A stretch of DNA of 64,000 nucleotides, from assembly GCA_024349245.1 (NCBI GenBank), contig JALDNG010002257.1:1-64000 (forward strand), in the 5' to 3' direction. Of the stretch, positions 1-11,400 are shown piece by piece. How positions within the stretch are numbered: the stretch's first letter is position 1; each line of letters begins with the position of its first letter. The notes under the pieces were generated by a model that worked only from the letters and a program-made list of their open reading frames with translations, was not told the origin of the DNA and ran no database searches. The position numbers and the translations under genes are program-made. The DNA comes from Neodontobutis hainanensis. Its lineage: Eukaryota > Chordata > Actinopteri > Gobiiformes > Odontobutidae.

Positions 1-111
1 AGCCGCGCTACCAGATGGGCCGATATCAGGAGGTGGCAGATAAATCTCTCACTGAAAACTGAGCCATGAGGAACAGGCAGAAAGATGAGGGGTGTCAGAG
101 GTGGGGTATAA

Positions 112-2551
112 TGCTGCGTTCACACCAAACGCGAATTGCGCGAATAAATCGCGCTATTCGCGCGTAGTTAGACGCTTGCACATTTTGAGTTTACTCGCTT
201 CATTCGCGCGTAAAATTCGCTTCATTCGCGCGTGAAATTCGCTTCATTCGCGCGTGAAATTCAGACGCGAATTCGCGTCATGGGAGGGCTTCTGCCAGAC
301 GGAGGTGTTGTCTTCCGGTCTTGTTGAAGAATGGTTCAGATGGATTTTGTCGAGAGAGAAGCGATGCTCTATTAACTTAGGAGGACTGAAAAACGACGTG
401 AACCCGTTCGGCGCTGTGCGGGGGTCAAACGGATGCTTCAGAGGCGGACTCCATGAGTTTCACAAACTCCTCCAGGAGCTGCGCCTGGATGACGGCCGGT
501 TTAAGGGGATTTCCGACTGAGCCAGGCCCTGTTCGATGACCTGTTGTCCCAAGTCGGTGCGAGGCTTCCCGCAGGACAGCGACTGCTGATGCTGTGTTCA
601 AGTCTGTCCATCTGTGTCCAGTCAATATTTGGTGTGATTATAAGTAATTAATCAGTGGTCAACTACAGTCTGCTGAACAGTTATCAGTAGTCAATATAGT
701 ATTGTCTCTAAAACTGTAAATCGTATTTACAATTGTATTTATAATGTTGTGTTGCATCCCTTATTTGGCTTTAATTCTTTAATAAATGGAGCCAGCCTCA
801 AAAAGGAATCTGACTCATCTCATTCTCATTATTCCACACACTGGCCCAGCCATAAATAACTGTTTTCTTACTGTTCTGTTGTAGATGTGTTAGCAATAGA
901 ATATAATAAAAATGAACAAATGTTAATTTGTAATTGTAATAAGTACAATAATAATATAATTTGTTATATGTATAAATATTCTAAAATTTGTTCATAATTA
1001 TTCTAAACACTGAACATCATAAACGTTTTTCTATTTCATTATAAATAAATCACTCTGAAATATTTAAATGTTTTTGTGACATAGAAATCATGACAACTAT
1101 GTGCACAAACAAGTCATAACTATACATAAAATAATCCTAAAGTGAAGGAGAGAACAAAGAGAGTCAGGTTTATTTCCTGCAGTGACAGCTGCATCATTTT
1201 AAAAACTATACGGTGGGTTACAAATGAAGCAGAACTGTGCTGCTTTCATAGATTAATGTATGTATTTGATATTTGACAAATTCTTTCGTCCAAGACAGTA
1301 GAGAAGGGACCAGACTCAAGACAAAAGCTCATCCTCTGAACATGGAGAAGGAGCTACAGCATGTGTTTCAGGGAGCTTCTGAACTGGGTCTTCTCCTGGG
1401 CTCTTCTTTGGGAGTTGCACTGTATGAAATGACACATAAAAAAAGGCAGAAAAACATTATCAACTCATTAACAAACCGCCAGGGTTGTGTTTGTATGTTA
1501 ATGTAAGAAGCTATGAGGGCTAACTGTAAATGATTGTATGATTATGTATATATTACCTGTACTCACCTGTGGAGACAGCAACAGATGTGGATGGGGCAGG
1601 AGAAGCAGAAGCAGCAGTGGGGGACCAGGGCTCACCTGCATCAAAATTCAGCTCTGTCATGAATATATATAAATTATATTATTAAATATTTATACAAGTT
1701 AACATTTGAACATTACACCAGTCAGAAACAACACATATCCCTGTGTGGCTTGTCCACACTCCTTCTGTCTCTGAATGCCCTGCTGCTGCTACTGTCTCGC
1801 CCTGGTCCTCGGGGTGGTCATAATCCTCGGACCAGTCCCGCTGGATGTCTCGTGAAAAGACTAGGGGTCGAGGAAAGAGAGAACGGCAGAGTACTTCCAC
1901 TTTTGTCCCTAACCCACTTCTCTTCTCCATCTCCTTTAAATACATGTTCATCAGGCTCTTTCTGCACACTTTCTCTGGATAAACACAAACTCGTCAGTGG
2001 AAAACTAGTTGTAAAGTACGGCAAATTAGCTCCGGCTTTAGCTAGCTAGTTGGCTCAATATATACGACTCTAATAAATTAAAAGTAGTTTTTTGCAACTT
2101 ACCAGAGTTTTTCGACCCCCCACACACTTTCCTTTGAGCAAGAACCATTAAGATTCCCGGCTTAGTAAAATTACAAAAATGTTTCGTATCCCACAGGCTG
2201 CAGCGATAACTTCATCCTCCATTGTTGTTTTGGATTTCTGCCTCTATGGCCCGCCTCCGTCGTTGCACGTCACTACTAGAGCAAGCTCCTGATTGGTTAA
2301 CGCGGCGCGAATTTTCGCCAAAGTTCAGATTTTTCAACTCGGGCGAATGAAGCGTTTGACGCGATTCGCGCGTCAAACGCTCAATTCGCTCAATTCGCGC
2401 CGCGTGATTCGCGCGAATCGCGTGATTCGCGCCGCCTAATTCGCGAAACGCCCGCAGGATTTTCACGCGCGTCAATCCGCGTCTTTGCATTGACTTAACA
2501 TGTAAATCACTCGCGCTTAACGCTTAATTCGCGTTTGGTGTGAACGCACCT
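112..2551. mobile_element. Harbinger-like DNA transposon, decayed, CpG-rich ends
   Basis: The ends are inverted copies: TGCGTTCACACCAAACGCG starting at 115 and its reverse complement ending at 2549. Each side is flanked by TAA (109-111 and 2552-2554), which fits the 3-bp TWA target duplication of PIF/Harbinger elements. Both subterminal zones are full of CGCG/ATTCGCG words, against an AT-rich surrounding. Short open frames inside (for example minus strand 1682-1969 with a KSLMNMYLKEMEKRSG stretch, weakly like the basic MADF/Myb-type second protein of these elements) are broken, and no DDE transposase could be recognised. The copy is therefore probably non-autonomous or dead. Superfamily assignment rests on TIR style and flank length; hAT or another superfamily is less likely because of the 3-bp flank. 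Confidence 0.65.
196..261. repeat. Subterminal tandem repeat, 3 x 22 bp
   Basis: Three consecutive 22-bp units (196-217, 218-239, 240-261) of the form CGCTTCATTCGCGCGTGAAATT, with one base change in the first. They lie just inside the left end of the Harbinger-like element. Subterminal repeats of this kind are often transposase binding sites; that role is inferred here. Confidence 0.85.
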
Positions 2552-2554
2552 TAA

Positions 2555-2995
2555 GAGTGCTTTTTATCACAGATCAAGACTTTATCGACTTATTTACGCC
2601 ATAGCAGTAACCCCAAACAACAAGGTCTGATTTTATTTGACCTCTATTTGATTTTTTTTTTTTTTTTTGCAAATTCCAAGTACATATATGACATTGTGTT
2701 GTTAGTTGAATGTGATAAATACTAACTTTATATTATATGCTATTGATTCTCAGATGTAAGCAGGCTAGGTCTAATGGTGATAATGCTGTTGTTTCATTGG
2801 TTTCCACATTTGACATTGTTCACCTTACATCATTCCAGTTTAAGTAATTGTTGGTGCTGTTTTTGTTTTATCTAACACATGCTTATGACTTTACGTTCAG
2901 TGGTCATCCTTTTTTGTTGCTGTTTGTATTTTCACAACCACATGAGAATGAAACATACATGACATACTGTATCTGTACTTAAATATCACCAATTT
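2555..2995. other. AT-rich DNA, no gene seen
   Basis: Between the Harbinger-like element and the next CpG-rich repeat. It contains a T tract at about 2650-2668 and no coding signal or recognised repeat. Confidence 0.6.
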
Positions 2996-3292
2996 ATGAA
3001 GTTTATCGTTGTGCATTATTCGCCAGCGTTTTTCATCGCGTTTTTTGTGTTTTGCTTCAGACACGTGAGCAAAAGCGCTAATCTCATTGGTCGTATAGTT
3101 TTTTGTTTTTTTTTTCAAACCAAAAAAACAAACTCGAGGCGTTTTTTAAAAACTGAAGCTTTTACGCGTGCCGTTTTTCACATCGGTGTGAACACTCACA
3201 TTGGCTCCCATTGTTTAGTCACGAGGCGTTAAACGTCAGCGAAAAACATCGGTGAAATTCGTCCCGGTGTGAACAGGCCTTTAGGCTGTCTA
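2996..3292. mobile_element. CpG-rich MITE-like fragment, one end visible
   Basis: This stretch is rich in CpG words (GCGTTTTTC, ACGCGTGCCG, GAGGCGTT) and ends with GGTGTGAACAGGCCTTTA, the same style of terminus as the element ending at 2551. No matching inverted start was found to the left, so the copy looks truncated or its other end has diverged. Its short open frames are not coding. Confidence 0.45.
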
Positions 3293-3319
3293 TACCAAGG
3301 TTTACTGCAGACGCAAGTC

Positions 3320-3425
3320 ATTTTTTAAGATTATTTTGGGTCTTTTTGCCTTTATTTGATAGTAGACTATAGATAGACTGGATGCGGGGCTATCCTGAGC
3401 CACCGGGGGCATGAGATCAAAAGTG
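3320..3425 (-). mobile_element. SINE-type repeat fragment, minus strand
   Basis: On the minus strand this reads GGTGGCTCAGGATAGCCCCG, then CTATCAAATAAAGGCAAAAAG and an A-rich end. That order, with a CTATC...AATAAAGGCAAAAAG tail, is one I recognise from a SINE-like repeat common in teleosts. The window holds a related copy in the plus orientation at about 9241-9352. The tRNA-like head is too decayed to name. Confidence 0.45.
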
Positions 3426-4030
3426 TACTCTTTGTCTAATAATAATGACAATAAAACAAAGTGCTCATATATGCTGTTTTACGTAAATATAGTGCCAGGT
3501 TTATGGTTGCCTTGAATATAGATGTTTTTCTTTTTGAACTTGTAAATTGCTCTGCAGACGCATTTCTTAGAAAGTGGGAAATGATGTGGGTAAAGTTTTG
3601 CTTATAATTACCAGCGTTTATTTCCTCACAGCCATATGGTGCACTTGGTCTAAGATAAAAGTGTACATGAGGAACAGAGATCTAATATTTCTGTCGGTAT
3701 GATTAGTATTCTGATGCATAGGCCTAATGAATATGCATAACTCTGTCTGCTGAGGAGCCCCTGTTTATTTGGGAAGGCCTCCTGAGGAGTTCATGTTGGG
3801 AAACTTTTTGCTTGCAAGCCTAAAAAACAAAGTGCTGCCTCCTCAGAAATCGGCCAAAGTGGACGCACTTAAAATGTCTAAAAAAGGTTGAGTGGACGGG
3901 ACAGACCAGAGATCAGAGAGGTCCATCACACCACAGCTCCACTTCCTCAAGACATAAAAGACAAAGTTTTCCTTTGAATAATAGTCTCACCTGCTGATAC
4001 AAAATATATTTGTTTTTGTATACATTACAT
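3426..4030. other. No gene seen
   Basis: Unremarkable AT-rich DNA with no splice-bounded coding island and no recognised repeat. Confidence 0.6.
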
Positions 4031-4140
4031 ATTCCATCCTTCTTCTTCTGCTTATCTGGACACCTAGACTTCCCTCTCCCTAGACACTCCCTCCAGCCGA
4101 GAAACACTGTCCCTCCAGAGCGTCCCAGGTCTTCCCCGGG
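4031..4140 (-). mobile_element. Rex3 LINE 3' end fragment
   Basis: The minus strand reads GGGGAAGACCTGGGACGCTC, then GGAGGGACAGTGTTTCTCGG, GGGAGAGGGAAGTCTAGG and finally GATAAGCAGAAGAAGAAGGATGG. This follows the order of the 3' end of the larger Rex3 copy at 49895-52040 (compare 51838-52010), with an internal deletion of roughly 30 bp. It is 5'-truncated, as usual for non-LTR elements, and its GATG tail has decayed to a single unit. Confidence 0.75.
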
Positions 4141-7100
4141 ATAATTAGTATTCTGAGGAGTAGATAAATCACATGTTAAATGATTATTAATTATGACAAG
4201 GTGGCAGTAAATAATCTTTAAACAAAAAAAATAACTTAATGTTATTTATTTTATTTTATTTTTTACAATAATGTTAAAATGAATTATTATTCATGAGTTA
4301 AAACTGTGAAAAATCTACTGTAATGCTAATAAAGTTTAGAGCAAACCAACTAAATATAAAAGCTGTATTCAAAGATCAATATTCCAGGAGACACAGATGG
4401 TTGCTTCAATCTGTGCAGAGCTTTTCAGATACGTGTTGAGAATATTCTAACATAGAAAGGCACTGAACATTTGGAAAAATAACAACAAATAGTGCAGCTA
4501 GTATCGCTCAGGAATTGTTTGTCCACAGGGAAAGTCTAGGGTCATACTTTCATTCCAAAACATAACCAGAACAAACAAAAACAACTTACTTTAATACTTG
4601 TATTTAAATAAAGTTTCCTTGCTGAGAGCCACAGACAAACTCTCTCTGGAGTATCACAGTTGTGTTGTGTGAGAAATATGCAAACATTAGCCCATCCAAA
4701 TGTAAATGCAACAGATGACGCCACCTACCATATGTAGGAGAGTTATCGGGTAAACTAAAGCGACTCGTCATTAATGTGGGCTGAACATAGTCTGCTCTTC
4801 AAGTCAAAAACAGAAAACAATTACAAGAGCAAGATTACAGAAGTCAAACTTTCAATTCTACTTCCTTTTTAGCATTGGACGAACATGGCAGCAATGCTGT
4901 ACAATATGCTTTAACATTCTGCCACCTGCTTTTCTTGAACCCTTGGAAGTTTGCACTGTGTCAGTCCAGAAACAGAACTTCCTGGTCAATCTCCAAATCC
5001 GCTGGATCCTGTGATGTATACATTTCTGGAAAGATTTTGAATCCTGGTTTGTTTTGTTGTTGGTGTGATTCCTATATGGACTCCACCAACACAATCACTT
5101 TATTGTCACATTGAAAACTGACGAGGAAAAGGAATAGAACATGAGATCAGTACAGCCTATAACAGGACTCTGTTGTACTAGGGATACGTACCAATAAACA
5201 AGCCTTTCTTTATAATGACTTTACTCTCAGGAGATTATGAACGGAGACTCTCCAGTGTGGTTTTAAAAAGATCCTTTCTACTGGGGAATTAGAGATGCCT
5301 CGGTTTTATTTTAAACCAGGAGGTATTAAAAGTAATTATACCAACAAGATAAGCAGAATTAGCACAGCGTGAGACCACCGATTACAGTTGCTGGCCTATT
5401 CTCTGTCCTGGTATAATTAGCCCCATTCAGACCTTCCATTAAGATGGATTTTTTCTTTTTCTTCTATTAAAAAAAAACGTGGTCTGAAATAAGTGCCAGA
5501 TCCTTTTACTGGACAGTTTTACACCCGTCTCTTGTATCACAAAGCTGCGTCCCTCACAACACACAAACAAGAAGGCCATTTAATTTCATTATTTATTCAT
5601 CAGCACATGCATCAAAGTTTAGCACCAGCGACAAACTCTTTAGCCCTGAGTCGTTGACCCTGAACGTGGCCTGGATTTTTAAAAGCTGTTTGGTTGCTGT
5701 CTCTTCAGCTTTGGAGAATTTGCAAAGTGGCGTGTTTCCAAACTCCATCGTCTGGAGCCGGTGACAGCCGCAGGTTGGTGACTACATCAAAGAGTCGAGA
5801 CAACGCTATTTATAAAGTGCTTTTAACAAGCTGTTTGTGACAGAGTGCATCGTGGGAAGTGGAAAAGACACATGAAAAGAGGAAGCTGGGACGCTGCAGT
5901 AAGGTGTGGCTAGTTTGCCAACAGAATGTGACGGGCGGGAGGTAAATCTAGAGCATAGAGAGTTTGTCCGTGCGTCACAGATCGCCATGGCAACCGCAGC
6001 TGTCGCCATGTCTGAGGTCCACGGGGAACAACTCCAACTTTATCATCACCTGCAGCTTTTACACTTCTCTGCAGCACTCCAGAGATGTATGAAGGTTGTA
6101 GACTGTATTTATCATTGTGAAATATGAAATGCATTAAATGGTAATGGTTTCTATGGCGCTTTGTCTTATACACTTTACACTGAATATGTATTATTCTCAG
6201 ACTACACATAACTTTTGGTTCATGCAGGAAGCCTATAAATAACTAACTACAAAGAACTAAAATGGGTGATGTGTAATGTAGTACGTACTATGCATTTGTG
6301 CATATATTTGAACTGTCTTCTGATGGAACCAGCCACTTCTTTTAAATAAAGCAATCCATTAAATTTTTAAATCACACTATTACTAACCCAGCAGCACACA
6401 CATAAAATAACAATAACACTTTCTATGATCTAAATGATTTAATGCAGCTAATGGCACTTTCTACATCAATGTCCACACTGTTCGGAAACTAAACCCTGGT
6501 GAGATTTGTGCCCTTCATTGCACAATACAGCATGCACAAGCATTTTGATTTAGCTGTAGAACACCATTGTGCTACTATATTTAGTATTTTCTCAGTTAAC
6601 ACTGCTGTCTCAAAACCATAAAGATTTGTATCTTAGCAATTTGGTCTGTTCGTCTTTTCTGTTAGGAGTTTGGAGTATTTTTCAGTGTCGACAAACCCCA
6701 AAGTAGTAACGTAATGGTCAAATGAATGCCATTTAAAGTTTAAAAGCATTCTGTGTAAACCTGTGAACAAACTGGTAATTGCCCTCATGCCCAGAGTTGA
6801 TCTATTTTGAGTATTGCACAGTGCTGCACGTCCTAGTTGGCTCATCATTACAGTGGGATGTTCATGCAAAACCTGAGTCAGAAACATCTCCAGCTTTATG
6901 TCATTAGTTTTGGCTTGTATTACAATTTCTATTTTAAAAAATCCTACCAAAACCTCCTAGTGCAAGGTTTAAAACTTACATGTCAGGGTTTTGTGAATAG
7001 CTCCAAACTCAAAGGACTTTGGGTCTTGGACTTACTCCTGAGTTGTATGTGCTGACACGGCACACTCACGGCTTCTCATTTGTCGGTGCTCTCGTGGCTG

Positions 7101-9240
7101 ACTGTAGGTACGGAGACGGGGGCACAGAAGAAGAAAAGGTGGTGTCGGTGGGGTTGGTGCAAATGCAATGCTGCTGCCTCAGCTGAGTGTCAGTCTCAGT
7201 GTCAGCGTGATTAATGAGGCTCTGGCTGCCATGAGTTGCTCTCACAGGGACAAAGCAGATCAATACACAATGAACGCAGCCACATGTTCACCGACCAAGG
7301 CTCTCAGAGCTGTTTTTTTTGTTTTTTTCGCTGGAGACATCAGGTGATTGAAACATTCAAACAATGGTTCACTGTCTACAGTAGCTCAAGCGTATTGTAA
7401 GCAGTCCAAAGGGATTTCTGAAGACCTCAACAGAGTGCATGGGGTTTTTAGAAAGCTGAAAGGGTTAAGTTCATCTCAAAACCAACTTTTTTTTAAAGAA
7501 CAATTTCCAAGAAAATAAAGAACAGAACATATACAGTATGCTGCCTGCATTTAGAAATTAGTCCACACAATTAAGTTTGCTGTACATTATAGTACAAAGG
7601 ACTACAGTGCATGTGCCAACACACATCTGTATCTTATATAAAGCTGTGGAGCTACTGTAGGTACTGTCTATGAAAGCAGGACTATTCTACCGGTTTAGAT
7701 TTGTTTATTAGTTTATTTTGGCCTTCTTCAAAAGGGAAAAATAAATAAAAAATGTGCAGGCAAACATAGAAATGAAAATTTAATTATGGTGTCATGTGAC
7801 CACAATATTGACTTATGTATTTTATTATTCAGTCTGTTTACTTTACGTTGCTCTAGGTTTAGACATCAGGTGATTTTGGTTAAAGGGCCTGTGTGTAGAG
7901 TAAAGGGGATATCTAGTAAGTGGGGTGCAGTGACTCAGCACTGGTGTCTGAATGTGTGAGAATGTTGGGACAACAGATGGAAATTAGCCTAAGGCCACAA
8001 TGTTTACATTCATGTGGCTGTGTCTCATGTATGTTCATCAATATGCACTGTCCCAATCAAAGAAATAAAAAACACTCTACACGCCATCTTTCTACCTGCT
8101 GTGGTTAGCTACGGAGGGATGTGCAATTGCTATGACCAAAGCCTGTAAGAATATTTGAAGAGGATACGTTCAGTTAAGCCTAAGCATCTATGAAAGATTG
8201 CATATTCAAAAAATAATGATGTAGTTGTTGGTTTTATTAAGTCTGGGCACCCATAGAAACAAAAACATTCACTTGATTTGATTTTGCTTTAAATGTCTTA
8301 TTTTTGCAATCTAGGCCAATGCATTTGACTTATGTTTAACTGAACTAACTTAACTAGCAGCTCAAACCATAAGTTGTTTTTTATGACATACCTTAAAATG
8401 CTGTGTAACAGAAAAGTTCCTGTGTAATTTTCCTTTGAAATTTTATTATCTACCATGAACAACAGAAATGTTGCACAAAACACATGATTTAGCCTCTGTC
8501 CTGTCTCACTGCATCATCACTTTGTATTGATACTCAACCATCCGGTAAAGACAAAACGACAAAGGTTCTGTTGAGGTTTTAATAGCTTTGGCAGGATCAC
8601 AAGTCTGCCTCTGGCTCAGATTTGGGAGCACAGAGGTCGATAGCTTAAGATCAATATGTCTTTATGTCAAGGAGAGAATATGGGGTGACAATGCATTTAT
8701 GAGCCCATATTGAAAAGGGATTTTAAATGGGAGAATGATTGCTGATATTGAACACAAGGAAATTCTAAATAGGGCTATTTTGTCAGAGCTATTATGGGGA
8801 CTAAAATTGATGCTAGTTGACTTCCTGCTCAAAGTGAAAACCTTTTTGGCTGCAGCAATCAATAAAATCTCTCCATATCATCTTTGTCTAAAAACACAAA
8901 TTCTTGTACACTTGTGTTAAATGGGATTTAAAGTGATTTACATTCAGGGGCTTGTCTCACATTTTACCGTGAAAACAAGAAAGATTGAAGTGCTGCAGAG
9001 CTATTTGAAGTAATCATTGAACTCAGACGGGCTGAAAATGTATCTGCTCCAAATGTATTTGTTCTCATTAAAAAAGAGAAGTGCACAAATCTTGATTACT
9101 TATTCTGTTTTTGTTTTACCATTTTTCTTTTGTGAGATCTGATGCACATTCTGAGAGTGAGTCATTCAAAGTGTATATCCAGCATTTGTTCATAACCGTA
9201 GAAATCCAAACCCTAATAGGATCAGGTATTTTTTTAGGTA
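4141..9240. other. Long non-coding stretch without recognised repeats
   Basis: About 5 kb of AT-rich DNA. All open frames are short, lack splice context and resemble nothing I know. The only local feature I would single out is a possible RFX X-box near 5981. There are T/A homopolymer tracts at about 5463-5477 and 7312-7327. Confidence 0.5.
5981..5996. promoter_or_regulatory. Possible RFX X-box
   Basis: ATCGCCATGGCAAC resembles the palindromic X-box GTNRCC-RGYAAC bound by RFX factors, with one mismatch at its start. It sits in a slightly CpG-enriched patch (5930-6020) in an otherwise AT-rich area. No transcript start is visible nearby, so this is only a motif match. Confidence 0.25.
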
Positions 9241-9352
9241 AACTCTTTGGTCGCTTGCATACCACATACCTGGGGGACCTGGGTTTGATTTGGGTCAGGT
9301 GCCCTATGTCCCTCCCCTCTCTCTCACCCTGTTTCCTGACGATCTAATAAAC
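9241..9352 (+). mobile_element. SINE-type repeat, plus strand
   Basis: A tRNA-like head is suggested by the degenerate B-box region GACCTGGGTTTGATTTGGGT. It is followed by a pyrimidine-rich body (CCCTCCCCTCTCTCTCACCC, GTTTCCTGACGATCTAATAA). This is the plus-strand arrangement of the family whose tail occurs on the minus strand at 3320-3425. Confidence 0.5.
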
Positions 9353-9437
9353 GGTAAATGGCATGCATTTATATAGCACTTTTATACGCCCGAGGGCACC
9401 CAAAGTGCTTTACCTCCTGAGCCACTGCGTCTCTGCC
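9353..9437 (-). mobile_element. Second SINE-type repeat, internally deleted, minus strand
   Basis: It directly abuts the previous repeat. GGTAAATGGCATGCATTTAT and TATAGCACTTTTATACGCCC are the recognisable tail of a common fish repeat, and TACCTCCTGAGCCACTGC is its reversed tRNA-like head. The body that normally separates them is missing: CCCAAAGTGCTTTAC runs straight into CTCCTGAGCC. Confidence 0.5.
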
Positions 9438-10540
9438 AATAAAAGCAAAAGGTCAAAAAAAATATATAGGCCTACATGGAAGTTAGGATTTTTCACTCAA
9501 CTGCCGCTATGTTCACACAAGACAAAGACAAGAAGACCATCTCCTCTAGCATGTCCACAGCAAGTGCTTTCTGAGCTGATGAACTGATTTTTCTGGCTGC
9601 GTAGACATGTTCTATCTGGCTTGTATGGGTTGTCATTACAGTTTTCCGACCCACTATTCTTCTATGTCGATAAATTATTTGTTGAACATGAATTGACTGA
9701 CTGCCTTGTTGTAGCTTGTTCTGCTTTATCCCAGTTGTTTGTAAAAGTAGCAGCTACATTATGGACTCCTTCTGTATCTATAGAAGACATTGTGTTAACA
9801 GTATTGCACTTTAAAACACAATTTACTTTACTATCCTTGGTGTTGTTTTTTTTGTTTTTTTACGTTTTGAAAATCATTACAGCGCAGCATCAGCTTTCAC
9901 AGGTATTTTATTATTATTAGTATTATTTTTAGATGTTGCTGTTAGTGTGAACGGATTTAGAGATGGCAGATACCTACACACCTGTGATAATAACATTTGA
10001 GAGTGAGTTAATTGAATTCATAAAACATTAATTGATAGATAGAGTTGAACCTTTCCACTGTGGTTTTCTGATATTTTGAGTGATCATGTTTGTGTGTTTG
10101 TCTCTTTATCCTCTTTAGTCATATTAGCAGAAGGTTACAGAGAGACAACACAACATAAATATTACCTCTACAGTCAGAGCAAAAAAGGACCTTGAATCTT
10201 AGATTACATCTTACCCGAGTCCAAAGCCAAACATTAATTTAATCATTTGCTTAAAGGCACTGTTTTGTATTATTGCTTCTGTTAAAGCCTGTGCTTAATT
10301 AACTCCCTTATTCTGACATGGTGTGTTCTTAACTGTTTGTTGTCGGCAACTCTATAAGAGTGCTTGTTGTCTCAACGTGGGTGACAAAAGTTTTTTCTTT
10401 TGAGGAGGTTACAGGTGCTTTATGCACTTTATTGGCCCAAGGGCTCAGGAGTAAAGAGGCAAAACATGATTGTGGTAACTGTTTTAACCTCACTGACCCT
10501 GGTTTCAAACTGCGTTTTTTATTTGGCAACTGTTGAATTA
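9438..10540. other. No gene seen
   Basis: AT-rich DNA with T-rich tracts near 9845-9862. No coding island or recognised repeat. Confidence 0.6.
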
Positions 10541-11400
10541 TACTGAACAAAAATTTAAAAGCAACACTTTGGTTTTGCCTCCATTTGTCATGAGCTGAAC
10601 TCAAATATCTAAGACTTTTTCTATAAACACAAAAGACCTATTTAGCTCAAATATTGTTCACAAATCTATCCAAATAATGGTTAGTGAGCACTGCTCTTTT
10701 ACCGAGATAATCCTCACAGGTGTGGCATATCAAGATTCTAATTAGAGAGCATGATTATTGCACAAGTTTGCCTTAGACTCGCCACAATAAAAGGTCACTC
10801 TAAAATGTGCAGTTTTAGTATCTGGTGTGACCATCATTTATGAAGAGAACACCTCCCCAAAGTTTGTGCAGAAATTCTTTGTTTATTCAAACCGATTGTT
10901 GCAGCAGCTGTGCGGGCGGCTGGTCTCAGAGGATCTTGGTGGTGAAGATGCTGAATGTGGAGGTCCTGGGCTGGTCTGGTTACACATGGTCTGCAGTTGT
11001 GAGGCAGGTTGGATATACATCTTTGGAGACGGCCAATAATAGAGAATTAAGGACAACAGCTCTGGTGGACATTCTTGCAGTCAGCATGTGGATTGTGCCT
11101 CAAAACTTGCAACATCTGTGGCATTGTGTTGTGTGATAAAATTGGACATTTAAGAGTTGCCTTTTATTGTGGTGAGCCTAAGGCAGATTTGTGCAATAAT
11201 ATTCTCTCTAATCAGTGTCTTGATATGCCACATTTGTGAGGTGGATTATCTCGGCAAATCTCCTCACTAACAGATTTGTGAATAATATTTGAGAGAAATG
11301 GCCATTTTGTGTACATCAAAAAAAAACTTAGATCTTTGAGATCTTTGTTCAACTCATTATGGGGTAAAAAACAAAAGTGTTGCATTTAACCATCAAGTTT
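10541..11400 (-). mobile_element. Long-TIR Tc1/mariner element, internally deleted
   Basis: The ends are imperfect inverted repeats of about 265 bp (about 10541-10815 and 11135-11400). Matching words on the two arms include GAGATAATC, TGTGGCATATCAAGA, GATTAGAGAG and CCACAATAAAAGG. The centre keeps pieces of a minus-strand transposase gene: its start codon is at 11122-11124, and helix-turn-helix-type sequence follows down to about 10820, including RPAARTAAATIGLNKQRISA (in register only after small shifts). The catalytic DDE domain is absent, so this is a deletion derivative mobilised, if ever, in trans. The family is one I recognise as widespread in fish, with ends of the form TATACTGAACAAAAAT and an N-terminal MPQM-type transposase. 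Confidence 0.8.
10820..11124 (-). pseudogene. Tc1-type transposase N-terminal remnant
   Basis: From the start codon at 11124 the minus strand reads MPQMLQVLRHNPHADC and, after shifts, RPAQDLHIQHLHHQD and PLRPAARTAAATIGLNKQRI. This corresponds to the DNA-binding part of a fish Tc1-type transposase. Large parts, including all catalytic residues, are deleted. The plus-strand open frames over the same bases (10827-11136) are antisense shadows. Confidence 0.65.

Noticed and set aside
6633..6950. 105-codon minus-strand open frame
   Set aside because: No recognisable protein, no splice sites or start context; of a length expected by chance in 64 kb.
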